DNA from: Hyphomicrobium zavarzinii ATCC 27496
GTDB taxonomy: Bacteria > Pseudomonadota > Alphaproteobacteria > Rhizobiales > Hyphomicrobiaceae
Assembly: GCF_000383415.1 (NCBI RefSeq)
Contig: NZ_KB911257.1
Location: 100,558 to 164,557 of the forward strand
DNA length: 64,000 bases
Direction of reading: 5' to 3'
Part shown: in pieces, positions 1-8,822 of the stretch
Layout of the letters: each line of letters opens with the position of its first letter
How positions within the stretch are numbered: position 1 is the first letter of the stretch
Translations under genes and position numbers: made by a program
The notes under the pieces: generated by a model
Told to the model about the DNA's origin: nothing
The model's input: the letters and a program-made list of their open reading frames with translations, nothing else
Databases searched by the model: none

Positions 1-995
1 TGCGTCTAAACATCCTCGGTGACAGGATTGTCGCTCGTCTCAAGCTCGTGCTGTTGGCCGGGCTTTTGGGTGTTGCGCTTTCGGCGTGCTCCAGCGCGCC
101 TGCCCTCCTTCCCCCGTCAGAACAGCCGCTCACCGCTGAAACCGTGTCGCTTCTCGGCAAGAAGGGCATGAACACGAGCGCGCCGATCTTCGTGCGCATC
201 TTCAAGGAAGAGTCCGAGCTCGAAGTGTGGAAGATGCGGGACGACGGCCGCTTCTATCACTTCAAGACTTATCCGATCTGCAATTGGTCGGGCGAGCTGG
301 GCCCCAAGCAGGAGCAGGGCGACAAGCAGGCGCCCGAAGGGTTCTACACGATCTCGCAATCGCAGATGAACCCCAACTCCAAGTTCTATCTGGCCTTCAA
401 CCTCGGCTATCCGAACGCCTACGACCGCGCCCACAACCGCACGGGCGAAGCGCTGATGGTTCATGGCAAGTGCAAGTCCGCAGGCTGCTACGCCATGACG
501 GATGCGCTCGCCGAGGAGATCTATGCTCTGGCACGCGATGCGTTCCGCAGCGGCCAGACCAGCTTCGAGGTGCATGCGTTCCCGTTCCGCATGACGCAGG
601 AAAAGCTCGACCGCTTCAAGAAGCACAAGTGGTACGCCTTCTGGAAAACGCTGAAGGAGGGTTACGACTTCTTCGAGGTCAACCGCATCCCGCCGGCGAT
701 CGCGGTCTGCGAGAAGCGCTATGTGGTGAACGCGGTGCTCTCGACGCCGCAGCGCATCGACCCCAACGGGCGCTGCCCGACGTTCCTGCGTCCGGCCCTG
801 CAGCCGTTCGCACCGCGTCCGTCCGAGTGGCAGCTCGCGTCTGAACGCCTCACCGTGAACGGACCCAAGACGCGTGATGCCACGGAAGTGGCCAGCACAA
901 CGGCACGCTCTCAGGACGTGTTCTCATTCGGAACGGCCTCCGGCCCGTTCTCCGGCATGCCGCCGGGGGCTTCGGCGCTCGGATACAATCCGTAG
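1..995 (+). CDS. L,D-transpeptidase family lipoprotein (YkuD/YafK type), copy 1, start just outside window
   Basis: Predicted periplasmic peptidoglycan L,D-transpeptidase. The N-terminus is hydrophobic with a lipobox (LSAC), so the mature protein is probably lipid-anchored. The catalytic motif HGKCKSAGCYAM gives His139 and Cys147, counting from the internal GTG at 48. The frame is open to the left edge, and the codon spanning the edge reads NTG followed by CGT CTA AAC, so the true start is probably one base before the window. It is the first of three tandem paralogues sharing an IFxRIFKEE/RE core, TYPIC, a LGPK segment and EGFY. The next paralogue follows after 9 bases. Exact substrate (3-3 crosslinks or protein anchoring) cannot be told. 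Confidence 0.88.
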   Translation, partial: RLNILGDRIVARLKLVLLAGLLGVALSACSSAPALLPPSEQPLTAETVSLLGKKGMNTSAPIFVRIFKEESELEVWKMRDDGRFYHFKTYPICNWSGELGPKQEQGDKQAPEGFYTISQSQMNPNSKFYLAFNLGYPNAYDRAHNRTGEALMVHGKCKSAGCYAMTDALAEEIYALARDAFRSGQTSFEVHAFPFRMTQEKLDRFKKHKWYAFWKTLKEGYDFFEVNRIPPAIAVCEKRYVVNAVLSTPQRIDPNGRCPTFLRPALQPFAPRPSEWQLASERLTVNGPKTRDATEVASTTARSQDVFSFGTASGPFSGMPPGASALGYNP

Positions 996-1004
996 CGCGG
1001 GCCC

Positions 1005-1934
1005 GTGGCCACGCCCTCCAATTCTCGCCCCTCATCGCCGGACGGCACTCCTGAGCAGCGGCGTCCACGCAAGCCGTCGCGCATGCGCAGCGTCACCAAT
1101 TTCATCGTCCGCCTGTTGCTGCTGGTGCTGGTGGCCGTGCCGATCTCGGCGGGGCTATTCGCACTCGCCTGGCCGCTCGAAGCCGAGCGGGAGTGGATCC
1201 GCGTGCAGCGCTTCTGGCGCATGAACCTCGCCAGCTTCGGCATGACGCTGCCGGGCACGCCGGATCTCGCCAACTTGAGCGAGCGGCTTTCCGCTCACGG
1301 GCTCGCGGTCGGCAATCCGATCTTCATGCGCATCTTCAAGCGTGAGTTCGAGCTCGAGCTCTGGATGATGCGCGACGGAAAGTTTCTGAAGTTTGCGACC
1401 TACCCGATCTGCAAGTGGTCGGGCGAGCTAGGCCCCAAAATCAAGACCGGAGACCGGCAGGCGCCCGAAGGCTTCTATGCGGTGGACGCGAAGGCGCTCA
1501 ACCCCAACAGCGCCTGGCACCGCTCGTTCAACCTGGGCTTTCCCAACGCCTACGATCAAGCGCACGGGCGCACGGGATCGTTCCTCATGGTGCACGGCGG
1601 ATGCGGCTCCATCGGCTGCTATGCCATGACCAATCCGGTGATCGACGAGATCTGGCGCCTGGTGACGGCAGCCCTGCGCGGCGGGCAGCAGCGGTTTCAG
1701 GTGCAGGTGTTTCCGTTCCGCATGACGGACGGCAACCTCAACCGGCACGCGGCCTCGCCGCTCGCCGGGTTCTGGGGCAACCTCAAGTCCGGCTATGACA
1801 TGTTCGAGGCGAGCTATGTGCCGCCGAAGGTCAGCGCCTGTGGCAAGCGGTATGCCTTTACCGCTGGGGCTGACGGCTACGACGGCAGTGCGCCGATCGA
1901 GGCCTCGTGCCCGGCTGGCCCCGCCACGCCTTAA
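1005..1934 (+). CDS. L,D-transpeptidase family protein, membrane-anchored, copy 2
   Basis: Second tandem L,D-transpeptidase paralogue, 309 aa from a GTG nine bases after the previous stop. A Pro/Arg-rich cytoplasmic tail of about 30 residues precedes one transmembrane segment (about residues 32-56), so it looks like a type II anchored enzyme rather than a lipoprotein. The catalytic motif HGGCGSIGCYAM gives His197 and Cys205. FPFRMTDG and a GYDMFE segment are shared with copies 1 and 3. An in-frame ATG at 1083 is an alternative start that keeps the membrane segment; neither has a convincing Shine-Dalgarno. Likely co-transcribed with copy 1. Confidence 0.88.
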   Translation: MATPSNSRPSSPDGTPEQRRPRKPSRMRSVTNFIVRLLLLVLVAVPISAGLFALAWPLEAEREWIRVQRFWRMNLASFGMTLPGTPDLANLSERLSAHGLAVGNPIFMRIFKREFELELWMMRDGKFLKFATYPICKWSGELGPKIKTGDRQAPEGFYAVDAKALNPNSAWHRSFNLGFPNAYDQAHGRTGSFLMVHGGCGSIGCYAMTNPVIDEIWRLVTAALRGGQQRFQVQVFPFRMTDGNLNRHAASPLAGFWGNLKSGYDMFEASYVPPKVSACGKRYAFTAGADGYDGSAPIEASCPAGPATP

Positions 1935-1960
1935 GCGGGAACCCCGCGAGGGGGCGAAAG

Positions 1961-1969
1961 TTTTCCACA
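1961..1969 (+). other. isolated DnaA-box-like nonamer
   Basis: TTTTCCACA fits the relaxed DnaA-box consensus TTWTNCACA. It lies in the 167-base gap between L,D-transpeptidase copies 2 and 3, about 54 kb from dnaA in this window. No second box was seen nearby, so it may be a chance match. Confidence 0.2.
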
Positions 1970-2101
1970 CCCTGCGGCCCGACTGTGGCGCACCGGCTGC
2001 GTGCCCAGGGCTGAATTATCGATAAAGCAACGCTAAGGTTTAACCGTCGCGACGCCCGTGCTTTCAATTGCTTGGCGTCATCTCTGGTGAGTGGTGTTGG
2101 C

Positions 2102-3070
2102 ATGTCTGGCTCAAGGCCGGGATGGAGACGATTTGCGGTTCTGCTGGTTGCCGCGGCCGGCATGGCGGCCGGTGGCCAGCCCGCCTCCGCCATCAGCATC
2201 GAGCTCAAGGACGTGGCCGCCGATCGCATCGAGCGGCAGAGAGCGGCTGTCGAAGGGCGCCTGCCGCTGGCCAATACGCCGGATGTCGGCCGCTTTCAGG
2301 AGCGGCTTGCAGAAGCCGGTGTGAAATCCGGCTCGCCTATTCTGATGCGCGTTTTCAAGGAGACGTCCGAGCTCGAGCTGTGGATCGAGAAGGATGACCG
2401 CTTCATCCTGTTCGCCACTTATCCGATCTGCCACTGGTCCGGCACGCTCGGACCGAAGCTCAAGGAAGGCGACAAGCAGACGCCGGAAGGCTTCTACACG
2501 ATCACCAGCCGCCAGCTTCGCCATCTCGGCCGCTGGCCACGGGCGATCAATCTCGGCTTTCCCAACGCATTCGACCGCGCACACGACCGCGACGGATCGT
2601 ACATCCTGATGCACGGCGGCTGCTCGTCGGTCGGGTGCTTCGCAATGACCAACCCGGTGATCAGCGAGATCTACGGGCTCACCAAAGCCGCCCTCAACGG
2701 CGGGCAGCGCTATGTGCCGATGCACGTGTTTCCCTTCCGCATGACGGACGAGGCTCTAGCGGCCCGCGCGGGAAACCCATGGCACGGCTTCTGGTCCACG
2801 CTGCAAGCGGGCTACAAATCTTTCGAGCGCACGGGCCGGCCGCCTCGCGTGAGCATCTGCCAGGGCCAGTACAGCGTGGAGGATGCGCCGCCCAAATCGG
2901 ACGCTGCCGCCGAAGCGCCTGCCCCCAAACGCGGGCGCGGGAAATCACGCAGCGACATGATGCTAGGTGCGCTGCGGACAGCCTGCCCCGCCCCCGTGGT
3001 CGTGACCGCCGAAGGCAAGGGCAGCGCGGCTGCGGCGCCGGGCGGAATGGAAATCGCGAAGCCGCACTAG
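2102..3070 (+). CDS. L,D-transpeptidase family protein, secreted, copy 3
   Basis: Third tandem paralogue, 322 aa from ATG 2102. This start is chosen over an upstream TTG at 2072 because it gives a compact signal peptide (twin Arg, hydrophobic core, cleavage after ASA near residue 30). The catalytic motif HGGCSSVGCFAM places His171 and Cys179. The C-terminal 60 residues are Ala/Pro/Lys/Arg-rich and unlike the other copies. A 167-base gap with its own AT-richer stretch separates it from copy 2, so it may have a separate promoter. The three copies use different export modes (lipoprotein, anchor, soluble). Confidence 0.88.
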   Translation: MSGSRPGWRRFAVLLVAAAGMAAGGQPASAISIELKDVAADRIERQRAAVEGRLPLANTPDVGRFQERLAEAGVKSGSPILMRVFKETSELELWIEKDDRFILFATYPICHWSGTLGPKLKEGDKQTPEGFYTITSRQLRHLGRWPRAINLGFPNAFDRAHDRDGSYILMHGGCSSVGCFAMTNPVISEIYGLTKAALNGGQRYVPMHVFPFRMTDEALAARAGNPWHGFWSTLQAGYKSFERTGRPPRVSICQGQYSVEDAPPKSDAAAEAPAPKRGRGKSRSDMMLGALRTACPAPVVVTAEGKGSAAAAPGGMEIAKPH

Positions 3071-3202
3071 TCTCCCGACACAGCGCTCCTCCCCTTTCCT
3101 GCCCAAACTTCAGGCAGCGGCTCCGGCCACTCCGGCGTCTTGCGGCGCTGGCTTCGCGCGTGCCATACAGCCAACGTTCAGGCAGCAAAGGCGAGAGACC
3201 TC

Positions 3203-3805
3203 ATGTGGGATGCAATGACGAGGAAGATCGAGAAGGCCTTGGAAGTTCTGATCTTTGCGAGCCGTTGGATCCTGGCCCCCTTCTATCTGGGTTTGGCCGT
3301 CTCGCTCCTGGTCCTGCTGATCAAGTTCATGGCTGAGCTGTTCCACATCGCGACGCACGCGTTCAGCGCCACCGAAAGCGAGGTGATCCTGGGCGTGCTG
3401 GCGCTGGTTGATCTCACGCTCACCGGCTCGCTGCTCATCATCGTGATCTTCTCGGGCTACGAGAACTTCGTCTCGAAGATCGATCACACCGGACACAGAG
3501 ACTGGCCGGAGTGGATGGGCACCATCGACTTCTCCGGGCTCAAGCTCAAGCTGCTCTCCTCGATCGTCGCGATCTCGGCCATCCAGCTTCTGAAGCAGTT
3601 CATGTCGATCCAGAACATCTCGGAGCGCGAGATCTTCTGGCTGGTCGTCATTCACGTAGTGTTCGTGGTGTCCAGCGTGCTGCTGGCGCTATCCGATCGC
3701 ATCTCGGGGCATGGCAGCTCAGGGCATGGCACCTCAGGGCTTGGCGGCGTTCATGCGCCGGCTGCCAGCACCGACAGCCAAGCCGGCAAGACAGGCGGCC
3801 ACTGA
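3203..3805 (+). CDS. YqhA family (UPF0114) inner-membrane protein
   Basis: A 200-aa integral membrane protein closely resembling E. coli YqhA: ASRWILAPFYLGL at the start, the FSGYENFVS motif in the middle and a SIVAISAIQLL segment near the third membrane span. Four hydrophobic segments are visible. Function in the family is unknown. ATG 3203 is preceded by a purine-rich GGCGAGAGA; an ATG at 3215 (MTRKIEK) is also possible and fits the family N-terminus. The C-terminus carries a Gly/His/Ser-rich tail (repeated GHGSSGHGTSG) absent from YqhA. It converges on the GGDEF/EAL gene with 12 bases between stops. Confidence 0.85.
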   Translation: MWDAMTRKIEKALEVLIFASRWILAPFYLGLAVSLLVLLIKFMAELFHIATHAFSATESEVILGVLALVDLTLTGSLLIIVIFSGYENFVSKIDHTGHRDWPEWMGTIDFSGLKLKLLSSIVAISAIQLLKQFMSIQNISEREIFWLVVIHVVFVVSSVLLALSDRISGHGSSGHGTSGLGGVHAPAASTDSQAGKTGGH

Positions 3806-3817
3806 GCCCTGCTCGCC

Positions 3818-6031
3818 TCAGGCGACGCGCTTCGGCTTGCGCTTCGTGAGAAACGGCAAGAGCGCATCCTGAGCGCGCGCCTTGCTGAACAGGAAGCCCT
3901 GGCCCTGCTCGCAGCCGATGCTGCGCAGGCAGGCCAGCTCGTCAGCCGTCTCGATGCCTTCGGCCGTGATGGTCTTGCCCAGCGTCTCGCCGAGACCGAC
4001 GATGGCGCGCACCACGGCCTGCTTCTCCACGTTGCCGGAGATGCCCTCGACGAACGAGCGGTCGATCTTGATCTTGTCGAACGGGAAGCTGCACAAATAC
4101 CCAAGCGAAGAATAGCCGGTGCCGAAGTCGTCCATGGCGATGCGCGTGCCGAGTTTTCGCAGCTCGGCCAAGGCATCGAGCACATGGTTCGAGCGATCGA
4201 GAAACAGGGATTCGGTGATCTCGAGCTCCAGGCGGCCGGGCGCGAGACCTGTGGCCGTCAGCGCCGCCTTCACCATGTCGCGCACGTTTCCGCAGCGGAA
4301 TTGCATCGGTGACAGATTGACGGCCACCCGCACGTCCTCCGGCCAGGACGTGGCATCACGGCAGGCGCGCGTCAGCACGAAATCGCCCAGCGCCCAGATG
4401 AGACCGGCCTCCTCGGCGATGGGAATGAACTCGGCGGGAGAAACATAGCCGCGGCGATGATCGGTCCATCGTACCAGCGCTTCCGCCGCCACGATACGGC
4501 CGGTGGAGAGCGAAACAAGCGGCTGGTAGTGGACGTCCAGGCCGCCCGTTTCCAGCGCTGCTCGCAGATCGCTTTCGAGCGAGCGGCGCTCCTGGGCGCG
4601 CGCGTTCATCTCCTCCTCGAAATAGCGGAACGCGCCCTTGCCGCGCAGCTTCACCTGCGACAGAGCGAGATTGGCATTCTTGAGAAGATGCCCCGCCTCC
4701 GCGCCGTCGCTCGGGGCGATGGCAATGCCGATGCTGGCGCCGATGGTCACCTGCTGACCCTGGATCTTGTAGGGCGCGCTGATCACCTCGATCAGGCGGC
4801 GCGCAACGACGCTCACCTCCTCGGGCTCGGCGACGTCCGGCATGATGATGCCGAACTCATCGCCGCCGAGGCGGGCCGCCTTGCTTCCCTGGCGCAACGT
4901 CTTGGCGACGCGGCGCGAGACGGCCTGGAGCAGAAGATCTCCAGCGGCGGGGCCCATGGTCTCGTTGACAGACTTGAAGTTGTCGAGGCCCACGCAGAGC
5001 GATGCGCCGATGCCGCCACTCTCCTTGATAGCCGTGAGCATCTCCTCGGCGTGCTCGAGGTGGCGTGCGCGATTGGCAAGGCCGGTCAGAGGATCGTGAT
5101 GGGCGAGATAGGTGACCTGGGCTTCCGCCCGGCGGCGCTCGGTGATGTCGACCGCCGCAACGAGAACCGCGGGCGTGCGCTCGTGGACGATCGCCTGCGA
5201 AAAGATTGCCACCTCGATATTGGTTCCGTCGCGCTTCAGATGCGTCCAGACGTGGTCGGCCAGAATACCGGGCGCGGAGCTGTAAAGCTGGTCCAGGCGC
5301 CCGCTGTCCTCGCCGAGATGCAGGCATTGCACCGGCCGGCCGATCATATCTGTGCCGGGATAGCCATAATGATTGCGGGCCGCGGCGTTGGCCGAAAGGA
5401 TCGTCTTCCCCGTCTGAGACACGACGTACATCGGAACCGGATTGGCCTCGAACAGAAGGCGGAAGGAGGCCTCGCGCTCTTTCAGCTCGGTGATGTCGAC
5501 GCGCAGGCCGATGATGCCGCCGTCGCTGGTTCTGCGTTCCTCGATCAGGATGCAGCGCCCATCCGCCAGCCACTGCTCGTGGCGCTCCCGGGGACTCGTG
5601 AGCCTCTGAAGCCTCTCCGCAATCCACTCTTCCTCGCGCCCGTTGGCGGAGGGATAGTCGCCTCGCATCACGCCGACGCGAAGCGTGTCTGCGAGGCGTA
5701 CGCCCACTTTGAAGAGGTCGGCGGAGCGGTGATAGATCTTCGAATACTGCTCGTTCCAGAGAACGTAGCGCCCTTCGGAATCGAGGAACACGATGCCCTG
5801 CGGAAGAATCTCGATGGCTTCCCGCAGGCGGGCATTGGCTGTGCGCGCATCCTCGATGGCGGTGCGCGCCATCTCAAGCGCCGCTTCCAGCTCGGAGATC
5901 TGGGCGGCTGCGTCGGCGCCGTGGCGCGCGGCAGCGTCCCCGCTCAAGACCTTCAACGCGGCACGCAGCGGGCGCCGTCCCGTCACGGTTCGACGACTAT
6001 CGGATTTCCGCCTTTTCATGGACGCGCCCAT
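3818..6031 (-). CDS. PAS-PAS-GGDEF-EAL protein, probable c-di-GMP phosphodiesterase
   Basis: 737 aa: an N-terminal coiled-coil-like helix (residues 42-70), two PAS domains (about 70-185 and 188-300), GGDEF (about 305-470) and EAL (about 490-730). The GGDEF signature itself is present (389-393), but the first metal-binding Asp of the usual DxDxFK motif is Gly (GLDNFK, around 348-353), and there is no RxxD inhibitory site upstream (RQGS instead). The EAL domain keeps EAL (517-519), the NLS, ITES, DDFGTGYS, KIDRSF and AEGIET motifs. I therefore infer an active phosphodiesterase with a regulatory or inactive cyclase domain. No transmembrane segment, so cytosolic sensing by PAS is likely. Confidence 0.9.
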   Translation of the reverse strand: MGASMKRRKSDSRRTVTGRRPLRAALKVLSGDAAARHGADAAAQISELEAALEMARTAIEDARTANARLREAIEILPQGIVFLDSEGRYVLWNEQYSKIYHRSADLFKVGVRLADTLRVGVMRGDYPSANGREEEWIAERLQRLTSPRERHEQWLADGRCILIEERRTSDGGIIGLRVDITELKEREASFRLLFEANPVPMYVVSQTGKTILSANAAARNHYGYPGTDMIGRPVQCLHLGEDSGRLDQLYSSAPGILADHVWTHLKRDGTNIEVAIFSQAIVHERTPAVLVAAVDITERRRAEAQVTYLAHHDPLTGLANRARHLEHAEEMLTAIKESGGIGASLCVGLDNFKSVNETMGPAAGDLLLQAVSRRVAKTLRQGSKAARLGGDEFGIIMPDVAEPEEVSVVARRLIEVISAPYKIQGQQVTIGASIGIAIAPSDGAEAGHLLKNANLALSQVKLRGKGAFRYFEEEMNARAQERRSLESDLRAALETGGLDVHYQPLVSLSTGRIVAAEALVRWTDHRRGYVSPAEFIPIAEEAGLIWALGDFVLTRACRDATSWPEDVRVAVNLSPMQFRCGNVRDMVKAALTATGLAPGRLELEITESLFLDRSNHVLDALAELRKLGTRIAMDDFGTGYSSLGYLCSFPFDKIKIDRSFVEGISGNVEKQAVVRAIVGLGETLGKTITAEGIETADELACLRSIGCEQGQGFLFSKARAQDALLPFLTKRKPKRVA

Positions 6032-6366
6032 TCGATCCTCGGTTCACGCCGAAAATAATGGGAGGCAGGTTTTAACGACCCCTTTCACAGTCCAGATCCG
6101 CCCACTGCCGAACCTCTTGGAATTGCGCGATAAATGGCTACTTTCCGAGCAAGAGGAGCGTCACGAAATGGGACAGGCAGTGACGAGGCTTCGACATCTG
6201 CCATCCAATTGGACAGTTTCTTATGTTCAGTAGCAGGCGTGTGCTCATCCGCCGTGCTGCGGGATACACGGACTTTAAAGGGCTGATCGAAAGCCTCGCA
6301 TTTGATGCGTCCCGCGCAGAGTTTATTTATGGTTAGCCGATCCTTACAAATCGACGAGATCGCCCG
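6032..6366. other. intergenic gap between divergent genes
   Basis: 335 bases between the GGDEF/EAL gene (minus) and the saccharopine-dehydrogenase-like gene (plus). AT-richer than its surroundings from about 6230 on, so it probably holds both promoters. I see no RNA gene, repeat or convincing small ORF. Confidence 0.5.
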
Positions 6367-7512
6367 ATGAGGGATGCCGAGCGATCCCGATTTTCCGTAC
6401 TCATCCTCGGCAGCACAGGCGCATTCGGCGCGAAGATCGCCGAGTTGCTGGGGCGATCCGGCGACATCGATCTCGTGCTGTCGGCCCGAACGGCTACGAC
6501 ACTCTCCGCGCAGGCCGAGGCACTGACGCGCGCGACCGGCAGGCAAGTCCGCTGGGCTGCGCTCGATGGCGATCGCATCACGGCGGAGGCTCTTTCGCCG
6601 CTCGGCGTCGATCTCGTCATCAACGCCTCGGGGCCGTTTCAGAAGGGCCATTACGGTCTCGCCCAGGCCGCAATCGCCGCCTCCTGCCATTACATCGACC
6701 TCGCGGACGCACGCGATTTTGTGGGGGGCATCGGCGCGCTCGATGCGGCTGCGCGCGACGCAGGCGTTCTCGTCGTCAGCGGGGCGAGCTCGGTTCCGGG
6801 CCTTTCATCCGCGGTCGTCGCGCAGCATCGCGAGGCGTTCCAGGCGCTCGACAGCATCGACATCGCAATCTCGCCGGGGAATGCGTTCGATCCCGGCGTG
6901 GCGACTGTCGCATCCGTGCTCGGGGGCGTGGGGCAACCGCTGCGGACGCTGCTCGACGGCCGCTGGCGCACCGTGCACGGCTGGCAAGGTCTGCGCCGGG
7001 TCTCGTTCGGGGACGCGGGCACACGATGGGTGGGCTATGTGGACGTGCCAGACCTAGATCTTTTCCCGGCGCATCAACCAAATCTTAGAACGGTGCGTTT
7101 TCAGGCGGGGCTGGAAGTCTCCATCTTTCACCTCGGCCTCTGGTCAGCCTCCTGGCTGGTTCGCAGCGGGCTTCTGGCGAGCCTCTCTCCGCTGGCTTCG
7201 ACAATGCTCGGGATCAAGCGCAAACTGCACCGGCTGGGGAGCGACCGCGGCGGCATGGTGGTGGAGATGCGCGGCACCGGACGCACCGGTGCGCCCAAGG
7301 CCCTAAGCTGGCTGCTGGTAGCCAGCTCCGGCCACGGGCCTTACGTGCCGGCGCTCGCTTCCGTCGCTCTGGCACGGCGGCTCGCCGGCGGCTCCGAGAC
7401 AAGGCGCGGCGCAACCGCCTGCTACGCGCTCGCTGGCCTCAACGAGATCCTTGCCGAGGCGGACGGCCTCGACATCGTGTGCACCACAAACGACTTGCCC
7501 CTCCCGCGGTAA
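6367..7512 (+). CDS. saccharopine dehydrogenase-like NAD(P)-binding oxidoreductase
   Basis: 381 aa with an N-terminal Rossmann fold: LILGSTGAFGAKIAELL is the GxxGxxG dinucleotide-binding loop at residues 14-30, followed by LVLSART and LVINASGPF, typical of the saccharopine dehydrogenase NADP-binding family. The C-terminal half has hydrophobic stretches (about 240-280) and no recognisable lysine-pathway signature, so the true substrate is unknown. It is alone on the plus strand. Its stop overlaps an inverted repeat that could terminate both it and the convergent GlcG-like gene. Confidence 0.75.
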   Translation: MRDAERSRFSVLILGSTGAFGAKIAELLGRSGDIDLVLSARTATTLSAQAEALTRATGRQVRWAALDGDRITAEALSPLGVDLVINASGPFQKGHYGLAQAAIAASCHYIDLADARDFVGGIGALDAAARDAGVLVVSGASSVPGLSSAVVAQHREAFQALDSIDIAISPGNAFDPGVATVASVLGGVGQPLRTLLDGRWRTVHGWQGLRRVSFGDAGTRWVGYVDVPDLDLFPAHQPNLRTVRFQAGLEVSIFHLGLWSASWLVRSGLLASLSPLASTMLGIKRKLHRLGSDRGGMVVEMRGTGRTGAPKALSWLLVASSGHGPYVPALASVALARRLAGGSETRRGATACYALAGLNEILAEADGLDIVCTTNDLPLPR

Positions 7513-7526
7513 GGCGAGAGGGGCAA
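7495..7526. terminator. inverted repeat between convergent genes, possible bidirectional terminator
   Basis: TTGCCCCTC (7495-7503) pairs perfectly with GAGGGGCAA (7518-7526), a 9-bp stem over a 14-base loop that contains the stop codon of the upstream gene. There is no T-run, so termination is inferred only from position. Confidence 0.4.
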
Positions 7527-7552
7527 ATGCTTGCGCGAACTAGCGGAGCGCG

Positions 7553-7987
7553 TCAGGTGCGCCAGGGGTGCTCCGGAAGATCGGAAACGCCGACCACCTT
7601 CACGCCAGCCGCAGCCACCTGGTGATCGTTCTCGACGGAGCTGCCGGAAACGCCGATGGCGCCAACAAGCACGCCTTCCTTGTCCACGATCGGCAATCCG
7701 CCGGGGAACGTGATGAGGCCATCGTTCGAATGCTCGATGCCGTACAGCGAGCCGCCGGGCTGCGAGAGCTTGCCGATCTGGCCCGTCGGCATACCGAAGA
7801 ACACCGCTGTCTTCGCCTTCTTGATTGCGATATCGATGGAGCCGACCCAGGCGTCGTCCATGCGATAAAACGCCTTCAAATTGGCGCCGCTATCGACAAC
7901 TGCGATGCACATCTTGGTTTTGGTCTTCTCCGCCTCCTTGCGGGCGGCGTCGATGATTTTTTGAGCGTCGTCGATCGTTACGTGCAT
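7553..7987 (-). CDS. GlcG/HbpS family (DUF336) heme-binding-like protein
   Basis: 144 aa covering a single GlcG/HbpS domain (Pfam Haem_degrading class): [16 protein letters not shown] near the N-terminus, the GGLPI segment and the IGVSGS motif near the C-terminus. ATG 7987 is preceded by a strong GGAGGACAG Shine-Dalgarno and gives the standard family length, so the longer upstream frame is rejected. Members bind heme or small cofactors or accompany glycolate genes, but no glcDEF is nearby, so the role is unassigned. No signal peptide. Adjacent to GH25 lysozyme on the same strand but separated by 89 bases. Confidence 0.8.
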   Translation of the reverse strand: MHVTIDDAQKIIDAARKEAEKTKTKMCIAVVDSGANLKAFYRMDDAWVGSIDIAIKKAKTAVFFGMPTGQIGKLSQPGGSLYGIEHSNDGLITFPGGLPIVDKEGVLVGAIGVSGSSVENDHQVAAAGVKVVGVSDLPEHPWRT

Positions 7988-8076
7988 GGGTCCTGTCCTC
8001 CACAACGCGCGAGCCGTGCGCGGGACCGTCATATCACTATGATCGGCACCAATTTCAATGGCTCGGCAAATTAACC

Positions 8077-8820
8077 CTAGTCGGCCCGGCGCAGATCAGC
8101 GCCCGACGCAAAACCGTCGAACTCCTCTCGTGTTCCGCGAAAGACGTTGAGGTCGATATCTCCCGAAACGCCGGGGCGCCTGCCGCGATTGTGGTATTGC
8201 CAGATCACCCACTGGCTTCTCCGAAACAGCGGCGGGACGACGAGGCTACGCGCCCAGAAGCGCTCCTTCTCCAGCACTCCCGACAACATGGCGCCGTCGT
8301 ACTCGGCCGTCGTATAGACGAGAGGGCGGCGCCCGTAGTGCCGTTCGAGCATGTCGATAAAATCCGTCAGCTCGGCCGCGTGATCCTCGATGGTCGCGCT
8401 CCACGTGCAGGGGCCCATGTGCTCGGCATCGACGACCGGCGGCAGCGCCTTCGGGTCCTTTGGAACCGTATCGATGAAGTTTTTCGCCTGCTCCGCGGCC
8501 GAGCGGCAGAGTGTAAAGAAATGATAGGCGCCGCGCGGCACGCCAGCACGGTCCGCCTCGCTCCAGTTGCGCGCAAAGCTCTTATCGCGAAAGGTCTCGC
8601 CCTCCGTCGCCTTGATGTAGGCGAAGCCGATGCCGCTCGATGCGAGCGCCTGCCAGTCGATCTCGCCCTGATGGTTGGAGACATCCACGCCGGTGACGGG
8701 ATACCACCAGGATGCGGGTTCGAAATGCGGATAGAGAAGCGGAGCCGTCGCCGCGGCCAGCGCGGCAACGAGCCCCGTTCCCAGTATCGCGAGAAGACTT
8801 CGCCTCAAACGCCGGGACAC
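8077..8820 (-). CDS. glycoside hydrolase family 25 lysozyme
   Basis: 247 aa, with an Arg-rich N-terminus and a hydrophobic signal anchor (about residues 7-30), then a GH25 domain. GVDVSNHQG supplies the conserved first Asp (46) and VVDAEH the Asp131/Glu133 pair that carries the general acid in the family. GAYHFF and the closing QY/N segment are also typical. Predicted to cut the MurNAc-GlcNAc bond of peptidoglycan in the periplasm. It starts two bases after the slipin stop, so the two are almost certainly one operon. Chromosomal GH25 enzymes without phage neighbours suggest wall remodelling rather than lysis. Confidence 0.85.
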   Translation of the reverse strand: MSRRLRRSLLAILGTGLVAALAAATAPLLYPHFEPASWWYPVTGVDVSNHQGEIDWQALASSGIGFAYIKATEGETFRDKSFARNWSEADRAGVPRGAYHFFTLCRSAAEQAKNFIDTVPKDPKALPPVVDAEHMGPCTWSATIEDHAAELTDFIDMLERHYGRRPLVYTTAEYDGAMLSGVLEKERFWARSLVVPPLFRRSQWVIWQYHNRGRRPGVSGDIDLNVFRGTREEFDGFASGADLRRAD

Positions 8821-8822
8821 GC

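Noticed and set aside
4457-6058. 533-aa plus-strand frame opposite the PAS-GGDEF-EAL gene
   Set aside because: It mirrors a gene with full domain motifs; the frame is a by-product of high GC and lacks any family motif.
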